A DNA stretch of 5,174 nucleotides from Candidatus Competibacteraceae bacterium (GTDB taxonomy: Bacteria > Pseudomonadota > Gammaproteobacteria > Competibacterales > Competibacteraceae), in the NCBI GenBank assembly GCA_020445045.1, contig JAGRHI010000004.1, positions 997 to 6,170 of the forward strand, written 5' to 3'. A model generated the notes under the pieces. The model was given only the letters and a program-made list of their open reading frames with translations. It made no database searches and was not told the DNA's origin. Position 1 is the first letter of the stretch. The number at the start of each line of letters is the position of its first letter. The translations under genes and the position numbers were made by a program. Below, piece by piece: positions 1 through 4,432 of the stretch.

Positions 1-382
1 TATTGATGATCAAGGCTTTTTCGTGTGTCAGCAGACCTTGCATGCCGGATTCGGTGAAGTCGAAGGCGAATTTGCGCACGAACACCCGGTCGATCCAGCC
101 CTTGAGAATGGCGGGCGGGCCGAACCACCAGATCGGATAAATGAAGACCAGTCCTTGCGCCCAGCGGATGGCTTCCTGTTCCTGACGAATGTCGTCCGGC
201 AGGTCGCCGCGCCAGTTACGGATCAGATCCTCACCGTCCAGCACCGAGCGAAACCGCATCTGATACAAATCGCGAATGCAGGTGGCGTGTCCCCGTTCGC
301 GGAGTTCGGCGTCGATCGTTTCCAGAAGGGCCCGATTGAAGCTGCGCGGGTTGGGGTGGGCGTAAACCAGCAGTATGTTCAT
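1..382 (-). CDS. Flavodoxin-fold NAD(P)H:quinone oxidoreductase-like protein (3' end missing)
   Basis: Partial gene: 127 residues are visible, starting at the ATG at 382-380, and the C-terminal part lies beyond the left edge. The start MNILLVYAHPNPRSFN is the beta1/phosphate-binding loop of the Flavodoxin_2 family (NQO1, MdaB and KefF relatives). DLY follows at residues 38-40, then the family hallmark IYPIWWFGPPAILKGWIDRV at 81-100, whose aromatic WW/F residues normally line the FMN or FAD site. Members are cytosolic flavoproteins that reduce quinones or related electrophiles with NAD(P)H in two-electron steps; some are ancillary subunits of Kef potassium efflux systems. Full-length members have roughly 190-200 residues, so about one third is missing. 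The start lies 14 bp after the stop of the FAH-family hydrolase gene, with no clear Shine-Dalgarno of its own, which suggests co-transcription and possibly reinitiation. The family is secure; the exact substrate is not. Confidence 0.9.
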   Translation of the reverse strand, partial: MNILLVYAHPNPRSFNRALLETIDAELRERGHATCIRDLYQMRFRSVLDGEDLIRNWRGDLPDDIRQEQEAIRWAQGLVFIYPIWWFGPPAILKGWIDRVFVRKFAFDFTESGMQGLLTHEKALIIN

Positions 383-396
383 GTTCGAAGCACGGC

Positions 397-1056
397 TCAG
401 GCCACTCGCACGCTGAAATCGTGACCGGCCAGGCTGAGCGTCAGCGCATCGCCGGAGGCGAGCGGGCCGACGCCGGACGGCGTGCCGGTCAGCACCACAT
501 CACCCGGTTGCAGAGTGAAGTGGGTGGAGATATAAGCCATCAGTTCGAAAATGCCGACCATCATCTGGCGGGTATTGCCCTGCTGACGTAATTCGCCGTT
601 GACTCGCAGCGCCAGCTCGGTCGCTTGCGGTTCGGGCAGCGCTTCGGGTTGCAGAAACGGCGACAGCGGGCAGGCGCCATCGAAGGCTTTGGCGGTTTCC
701 CAGGGGTGGCCTTTCTTTTTCAAGTTGTTTTGCAGATCGCGCAGGGTCAGATCCAGAGCGATGCCGTAACCGGCCACGGCCGCGTGGGCGGTGTCGGCGT
801 CGGCGTTCCGCAGCTCCCGGCCCACCAGCACCGCCAGTTCCACTTCATGGTGGCATTCGCCTCGCCCCGCCGGCAGCCGGATCGCTTCGTCCAGTCCGGC
901 CAGCGCGGTGGCCGGTTTCATGAACAGAATGGGCGTTTCCGGCACCGCGTTGTTGAGTTCGCGGATGTGGTCGAGATAGTTGCGGCCGATACAGACGACC
1001 TTGCCAATCGGCAGCGCCAGCGGGCTGCCATCCAGATAGCGGTGTTGGTAAGTCAC
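397..1056 (-). CDS. FAH-family acylpyruvate/fumarylpyruvate hydrolase (YcgM/FAHD1 type)
   Basis: Encodes 219 residues, the same length I recall for E. coli YcgM, and aligns with it from end to end. The family is cytosolic and Mg/Mn-dependent, and cleaves C-C bonds of acylpyruvates or fumarylpyruvate (aromatic catabolism) or decarboxylates oxaloacetate (FAHD1). Visible active-site residues are H30 and E33 (DHIRE), metal ligands E71 and E73 (HHEVELAVL) and D102 (GIALDLTLRD), and K123 (AKAF). As I recall, these match the FAHD1 positions one for one. The C-terminal signature GDVVLTGTPSGVGPL spans 186-199. I chose the GTG at 1056-1054: AAGGGAA (1062-1068) sits 5 nt upstream, the protein then begins VTYQH as YcgM begins MYQH, and the 36-codon extension to the ATG at 1164 is arginine/proline-rich and unlike the family. 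It probably forms an operon with the oxidoreductase downstream. The enzyme class is sure; the physiological substrate is open. Confidence 0.95.
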   Translation of the reverse strand: MTYQHRYLDGSPLALPIGKVVCIGRNYLDHIRELNNAVPETPILFMKPATALAGLDEAIRLPAGRGECHHEVELAVLVGRELRNADADTAHAAVAGYGIALDLTLRDLQNNLKKKGHPWETAKAFDGACPLSPFLQPEALPEPQATELALRVNGELRQQGNTRQMMVGIFELMAYISTHFTLQPGDVVLTGTPSGVGPLASGDALTLSLAGHDFSVRVA

Positions 1057-1061
1057 GAGGG

Positions 1062-1068
1062 TTCCCTT
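1062..1068 (-). promoter_or_regulatory. Ribosome binding site that fixes the GTG start of the FAH-family gene
   Basis: AAGGGAA on the minus strand lies 5 nt before the GTG at 1056-1054. It supports the GTG over the in-frame ATG 36 codons upstream. Confidence 0.7.
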
Positions 1069-1219
1069 GTGGACTGTCCGAAAGATTCGCGTCCGTTGGG
1101 TGGGAGGACGTGGATTAGAGCGGGCTGAAGTGATCGTACACGGTCTACCGCGCGGAAAAAACAATTGAACCTTTCCCGCGAGAGCCGCGATGGACCGCAG
1201 GGGATTTTGGCGCGTAATG

Positions 1220-1405
1220 TCAAGCCGCTTTTTGCAAGGGCAATTGGGCTCGCTTGCTTACGTGGAGGACCTCAATGCCCACGATCCGCTCTTCGGCATC
1301 GTAGTCCATGATAATGCCGGGTTGGACTTCCTTGGATTCGTCCACGTCAGCGTCCGTCAGTTCCAGGTAAACCGCGTCGGCCTGGGGATCAAACTCGAAT
1401 TTCAT
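1220..1405 (-). CDS. DUF2283 family small protein
   Basis: Encodes 61 residues starting MKFEFDPQADAVYLELTD, with the core pattern D-x-x-A-D-A-x-Y-(I/L) followed by E-x-x-PGI-x-x-DYD (residues 27-36) and (I/V)-x-GIE(I/V) (41-46). This is the DUF2283 signature. DUF2283 proteins are small single-domain soluble proteins of unknown function, often found next to another small gene (commonly DUF4258) in pairs suspected to be toxin-antitoxin-like. The ATG at 1405-1403 has GGTGA (1413-1417) 7 nt upstream and overlaps a TGA in another frame (ATGA), as if it were once translationally coupled to an upstream gene. That upstream stretch has no intact gene and carries a 13-bp tandem duplication. Longer in-frame starts back to 1546 would add sequence unlike the family. 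Family call strong; function unknown. Confidence 0.85.
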   Translation of the reverse strand: MKFEFDPQADAVYLELTDADVDESKEVQPGIIMDYDAEERIVGIEVLHVSKRAQLPLQKAA

Positions 1406-1546
1406 AGGTCGTTCACCGTGTCGTCGAAATAGGCCGTCACGTAGTCCATGACTGTAGTCCATGACGCGGGTCCAACCCTTTTCGCCAGTCGCCAAGGTCC
1501 ACGATGTATTGTCGGGTAAGCCCAGCGGGGCCGCAACGGCGGGCAC
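1402..1546 (-). pseudogene. Possible remnant of a small gene upstream of DUF2283
   Basis: No intact gene fits here, but one minus-strand frame ends MDYVTAYFDDTVNDL with a TGA at 1404-1402 that overlaps the DUF2283 ATG as ATGA. Upstream of the 13-bp duplication (1441-1466) that frame is unconvincing. Removing one repeat copy instead joins it to a frame reading GEKGWTRVMDY, giving one continuous ORF into VTAYFDD. The VTAYFDD-type ending and the coupling to DUF2283 recall the small DUF4258-type partner genes. This is inference: the remaining sequence is too short and too diverged to recognise, and the terminator at 1548-1574 leaves little room for a full gene. Confidence 0.2.
1441..1466. repeat. 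13-bp tandem duplication upstream of the DUF2283 gene
   Basis: GTAGTCCATGAC occurs at 1441-1452 and again at 1454-1465, with a period of 13 bp. Because 13 is not a multiple of three, the duplication shifts the reading frame on the minus strand. An 11-bp version, GTAGTCCATGA, also occurs at 1301-1311 inside the DUF2283 gene, where it encodes part of the MDYD segment. Confidence 0.85.
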
Positions 1547-1547
1547 G

Positions 1548-1574
1548 AAAAAAACGCCAGCCCGGAGGCTGGCG
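1548..1574 (-). terminator. Rho-independent terminator after the alpha-E gene
   Basis: On the minus strand CGCCAGCC (1574-1567) and GGCTGGCG (1562-1555) form a perfect 8-bp GC-rich stem with loop TCCG, followed directly by seven T residues (1554-1548). It begins 46 nt after the alpha-E stop codon and has textbook intrinsic-terminator geometry. It closes the ATP-grasp/alpha-E transcript and separates it from the DUF2283 gene and those beyond. On the plus strand the hairpin is preceded by A residues and lacks a downstream T tract, so it is directional. Confidence 0.92.
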
Positions 1575-1620
1575 AAGTGGATGACCCGCAGTCGGGCAAG
1601 GTTGGCCGGAAAATTGCGAG

Positions 1621-2631
1621 CTAGGCGAAATAGGTGGCGGCGATCTGATCGTGCAGGTGGCCCAGACCGATCTGCAATTCATCGATGAATTCGTGCAGAC
1701 CCTCGCGGGCGAGTTCCGGCACCGCCGCTGTGTTCAAGCGTTGTCTGAGGGCGGCGATGCTGGCGAGCGGCGTGGCGCTCTTGGGGAGTTCCCGCAGGCA
1801 GATTTCCATTTGCGTCAAGCAATAGGCCACGGCGCGCGGAAGACATTCATCTTGCAACAGGAATTTGAGCACGTCGGGGCCGCCGACCCGCAACCGTACC
1901 TGCTGGCGGTACATCTGGTAGGCGCTCAGCGATTTCAATACGCTCATCCATTGAATGTTCTCGAAAGGGTCCTGTTCCTGCCGTTCGGGGGTGGCGGCCT
2001 GGGATTGCGACTGGGTCTGGCTGGACTCGGCCGAATCCTGTTCTTGGCGGGATTCCACCACCGCTGGTTGGCTGGCGCGCGGCAGCAGATTGGCCGAGCG
2101 CACGTCCAGAATACGGGTGGTCATGTCGGCTCGTTCCAGGTAGCGGCCCAGCCGGACGAAATCGTAGGCGGCGGTGCGGCTCATGGCGCCGGATAGCATG
2201 CCGTTGATCTGTTGCGCGCCGTGAATGACCCGTCGCATGAACTCGAAACGGCCGCGCCGGGTGGGGACATGGTCGCGGGCGTAGATGTATAGGCCGTTGA
2301 TCTGTTCCCAGACGTCCTGTGGCACGGTGTCGCGCGTGGTTCGCAGGTTCTCGCGGGCGGCGGCCAGGCTGGAGATGATCGAACCGGGATTGTCGCGGTC
2401 GCTGATCAGGAACTTGAGCACGGCGGTTTCGTCGGCCAGTCGGTTCGGGTCCTTCTCGAAGAACAGTTTCTCGGCGCCGACGATGAAGATCAGCGGCAGC
2501 CAGCCGAAGGTGGTGTTGCGCGGCAGGTCCAGCAACAGGTTGCTGTTGACGTTGATGATGCGCGCGGTGTCTTCGGCCCGTTCGATTTGACGGGCCATCC
2601 AATAGATGTTTTGGGCGACGCGTGACAGCAT
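1621..2631 (-). CDS. Alpha-E (DUF403) domain protein of the ATP-grasp/transglutaminase cassette
   Basis: Encodes 336 residues, mostly alpha-helical. The N-terminus MLSRVAQNIYWMARQIERAE, continuing DTARI, is the canonical DUF403 start (R14, E17, R18, E20, R24). A second copy-like motif LGRYLERADMTTRILDVR is at 161-178, and SVLKSLSAYQMYRQQ at 230-244 is also conserved. Alpha-E proteins occur with circularly permuted ATP-grasp ligases and transglutaminase-like peptidases. They are predicted to take part in peptide or amide bond formation, but their biochemistry is unknown. The start at 2631-2629 lies one base after the ATP-grasp stop (TAA-C-ATG), so translation is probably coupled; GAGG about 9 nt upstream lies within the ATP-grasp gene. 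A longer start at 2676 adds 15 residues ahead of the conserved MLSR. An odd feature is a Gln/Ser/Glu-rich insert at about 187-221, where relatives usually have a much shorter linker. A terminator follows 46 nt downstream. Confidence 0.95.
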   Translation of the reverse strand: MLSRVAQNIYWMARQIERAEDTARIINVNSNLLLDLPRNTTFGWLPLIFIVGAEKLFFEKDPNRLADETAVLKFLISDRDNPGSIISSLAAARENLRTTRDTVPQDVWEQINGLYIYARDHVPTRRGRFEFMRRVIHGAQQINGMLSGAMSRTAAYDFVRLGRYLERADMTTRILDVRSANLLPRASQPAVVESRQEQDSAESSQTQSQSQAATPERQEQDPFENIQWMSVLKSLSAYQMYRQQVRLRVGGPDVLKFLLQDECLPRAVAYCLTQMEICLRELPKSATPLASIAALRQRLNTAAVPELAREGLHEFIDELQIGLGHLHDQIAATYFA

Positions 2632-2632
2632 G

Positions 2633-4084
2633 TTAGAAGCCCTCGGTATCGACGATCCAGGTGTCCTTGCTGCCACCCCCCTGCGAGGAGTTGACCACCA
2701 ACGAACCTTTTCGGAGGGCGACCCGGGTCAGGCCGCCAGTGGTTACATAGGTAGTGGGACCGGACAGGATGAACGGCCGCAAGTCCACATGGCGTGGCTC
2801 CATCTGGTCGTCGCACAGGGTCGGCGAGGTGGAGATCGATAGGGTGGGTTGGGCCATATAGTTGCGCGGGTCCTTCTGGATCAGTTCGGCGAAGCGCTTG
2901 CGTTCGCTGGAGGTGGCGTGTGGTCCGACCATCATGCCGTAACCGCCGGATTCGTTGGCGGGTTTGACCACCAGTTTGTCCAGATTGGCCAATACATGGT
3001 CTCGGTCCTTCTCGCGCATGCACAGGTAGGAGGGCACGTTGGCGATCAGAGGGTCCTGATCGAGATAGTATTTGATGATGTCAGGGACAAAGGTGTACAC
3101 GACCTTGTCGTCGGCCACGCCGGCGCCCGGCGCGTTGGCCAGCGCCACGTTGCCTTTGCGCCAAGCCCGCATCAAGCCGGTGACGCCCAGCGCCGAGTCC
3201 GGCCGGAAGGCTTCGGGATCGAGAAACAGATCGTCGACCCGCCGGTAGATCACGTCCACCCGCTCCAGTCCTTCGATGGTGCGCATGTAGACGCAATCGT
3301 CGTCGCCGACCTCAAGGTCGCTACCCTCGACCAGTTCCACGCCCATCTGTTGGGCGAGGTAGGAATGTTCGAAATAGGCCGAGTTGTAGATGCCGGGGGT
3401 GAGCACCACCACGCTGGGGTTGTCGCTGGGGCGCGGCGACAGCGAGGCCAACATGTCGTACAGGCGCGGGGTGTAGTCGTCCACCGGCTGGATGCGCTGG
3501 TACTCGAACAGCTCCGGGAACACCCGTTTGGTGACCACCCGATTTTCCAGCATGTAGGATACGCCGGAGGGAACCCGCAGGTTGTCTTCCAGCACGTAGA
3601 CCGTGCCGTCCTTGTCGCGCACCAGATCCGAACCGCAGATGTGCGCCCAGACACCGTGACGCGGGCTGACTCCCACGCACTGCGGCCGGAAGTTGACCGA
3701 CTGCGCCAGCACCTCGGCTGGAAACACGCCGTCCTTGATGATCTTCTGCTCGTGGTAAAGATCGTCGATGAACAGGTTGAGCGCCTGCACTCGTTGTTTC
3801 AGACCGGCTTCGGTGCGGTCCCATTCGCGTTTCGGGATGATGCGCGGCACGATGTCGAACGGCCAGGCCCGGTCGATGCTGCCACCCTCGGTGTAGACGG
3901 TGAAGGTGATGCCCATGACCAGTATGGCCAGTTCGGCCGCGGTCTTGCGCTCGCGCAGTTCCTCATCGCTCAGCGAGGCCAGATACTCGCACAGCGTCTT
4001 CGCCGCCGGTCGTGGTCCGGTCGCGCCGTCGATGAGTTCGTCGTATGAGTCGGTCGCGGCATAGTTCCGCCATTCGATTGTCAT
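2633..4084 (-). CDS. Circularly permuted ATP-grasp ligase (DUF404/DUF407)
   Basis: Encodes 483 residues, the usual length for this family (for example mycobacterial Rv2411c). It is predicted to use ATP to activate a carboxylate as acyl-phosphate and join it to an amine; the substrates are unknown. Visible motifs are YVLEDNLRVPSGVSYMLENR (163-182; acidic/Asn residues E166, D167, N168), VIYRRVDDLFLDP (278-290), LVVKPANESGGYGMMVG (371-387; ATP-binding Lys374 and Gly-rich loop), RHVDLRPFI (431-439) and NSSQGGGSKDTW (465-476). All the family's characteristic blocks are present, so the enzyme looks active. It has no signal peptide or membrane segment, so it is cytosolic. The ATG at 4084-4082 has AAGGA (4094-4098) 9 nt upstream. 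It is the first gene of a two-gene unit with alpha-E (gap of 1 bp), divergent from the transglutaminase. No convincing sigma70 promoter was identified for it. Confidence 0.95.
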   Translation of the reverse strand: MTIEWRNYAATDSYDELIDGATGPRPAAKTLCEYLASLSDEELRERKTAAELAILVMGITFTVYTEGGSIDRAWPFDIVPRIIPKREWDRTEAGLKQRVQALNLFIDDLYHEQKIIKDGVFPAEVLAQSVNFRPQCVGVSPRHGVWAHICGSDLVRDKDGTVYVLEDNLRVPSGVSYMLENRVVTKRVFPELFEYQRIQPVDDYTPRLYDMLASLSPRPSDNPSVVVLTPGIYNSAYFEHSYLAQQMGVELVEGSDLEVGDDDCVYMRTIEGLERVDVIYRRVDDLFLDPEAFRPDSALGVTGLMRAWRKGNVALANAPGAGVADDKVVYTFVPDIIKYYLDQDPLIANVPSYLCMREKDRDHVLANLDKLVVKPANESGGYGMMVGPHATSSERKRFAELIQKDPRNYMAQPTLSISTSPTLCDDQMEPRHVDLRPFILSGPTTYVTTGGLTRVALRKGSLVVNSSQGGGSKDTWIVDTEGF

Positions 4085-4164
4085 CTATCGTTGTCCTTGC
4101 ATTGGCATGCTCGATCGTTATTGCGCTTGAATGCAGCAAAATCCAAGCCAGTTGGGAGTAAAGC

Positions 4165-4311
4165 ATGATGATCGGGATGAGTCGGCAATACGATAAACAA
4201 AAATACAAGAGTTGCCTGCAATGGCATGGAAAGCATGACGCACGGTGGTCCAAGGGAAAACGGCCTGAATGCACGAGGATGGCGCGGAAAAAGCCATGTT
4301 GCACTTATTAA
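4165..4311 (+). CDS. Possible small basic Cys-containing protein (48 aa), unproven
   Basis: This open frame of 48 codons begins MMIGMSRQYDK and ends with TAA. A Shine-Dalgarno-like GGGAG (4154-4158) sits 6 nt before the ATG. The peptide is strongly basic (8 Lys, 5 Arg, 2 His) and has four cysteines (C17, C36, and C45-C46 adjacent). It resembles no family I know. It lies on the same strand as the transglutaminase, which starts 121 nt after its stop. Against it: codon use is not like that of the neighbours, the stop lies inside the 17-bp inverted repeat, and a frame this short can arise by chance. It may simply be leader or regulatory DNA. Confidence 0.2.
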   Translation: MMIGMSRQYDKQKYKSCLQWHGKHDARWSKGKRPECTRMARKKPCCTY

Positions 4312-4316
4312 GTGCA
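4300..4316. promoter_or_regulatory. 17-bp perfect inverted repeat, possible operator
   Basis: TGCACTT and AAGTGCA form 7-bp arms around the 3-nt centre ATT. The symmetry and size suit a dimeric DNA-binding regulator. The repeat lies about 50 bp upstream of the -35 of the transglutaminase promoter candidate and 216 bp upstream of the ATP-grasp start, so it could affect either divergent unit. With no T tract and a 3-nt loop, a terminator is unlikely. No regulator gene is visible in the window. Confidence 0.4.
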
Positions 4317-4366
4317 TACGGTGAATTGTAAACGAACTTCTCCTGTTTGACGGTGTGTCGCCGGCA

Positions 4367-4395
4367 TTGGCCAAGCCGAACTGTTCCCGCATAAT
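4367..4395 (+). promoter_or_regulatory. Sigma70-like promoter candidate for the transglutaminase gene
   Basis: TTGGCC (4367-4372, 4 of 6 against TTGACA) and CATAAT (4390-4395, 5 of 6 against TATAAT) are separated by exactly 17 nt. A start site near 4402 would give a leader of about 30 nt before the ATG at 4433, which carries an AAGGA Shine-Dalgarno. The position and spacing fit well, but it is judged by eye only. Confidence 0.5.
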
Positions 4396-4432
4396 GCGCG
4401 CCACGATTGTAGCCGACTATGAAGGATAGGCC

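Larger units (their letters stand above)
4085..4432. other. 348-bp divergent intergenic region of the cassette
   Basis: This region separates the start codons of the ATP-grasp gene (minus) and the transglutaminase gene (plus) and is visibly more AT-rich than its flanks. It holds a promoter candidate for the plus strand (4367-4395), a 17-bp inverted repeat (4300-4316) and a possible 48-codon ORF (4165-4311). Near-identical short words also repeat: TGCATTGGCATG at 4098-4109 against TGCAATGGCATG at 4217-4228, and AAAGCATGA at 4160-4168 and 4230-4238. For the minus strand only a weak promoter match was found (TTGCAG at 4221-4216, 18-nt spacer, TTTATC at 4197-4192). No tRNA, riboswitch or terminator was recognised. 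Confidence 0.7.

Noticed and set aside
625..1128. A 167-codon plus-strand frame opposite the FAH-family gene
   Set aside because: It mirrors the coding pattern of the conserved minus-strand enzyme and has no family resemblance.
1077..1145. A promoter for the FAH-family gene in the gap after DUF2283
   Set aside because: TACGAT-like and TTG-rich words are present, but no pair has acceptable spacing, so nothing was called.
1057..1219. A terminator after the DUF2283 gene
   Set aside because: Short CGCG-type complementarity and a T run exist, but they do not form a stable stem placed directly before the T run. Read-through into the FAH-family gene remains possible.
1651..2602. Long open frames opposite or out of frame with the alpha-E gene (plus 1651-2196, minus 1847-2602)
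   Set aside because: Both overlap a gene with full family motifs. Their translations are compositionally biased, and the minus one is Arg/Pro/His-rich as expected of a shifted frame.
2629..2676. An alpha-E start 15 codons further upstream
   Set aside because: The family begins at MLSR. The extension would overlap the ATP-grasp end and adds nonconserved residues.
2849..4048. A 399-codon open frame on the plus strand, opposite the ATP-grasp gene
   Set aside because: It is a high-GC shadow of the well-supported minus-strand ATP-grasp. Its translation is rich in His/Val/Gly/Gln without recognisable motifs.
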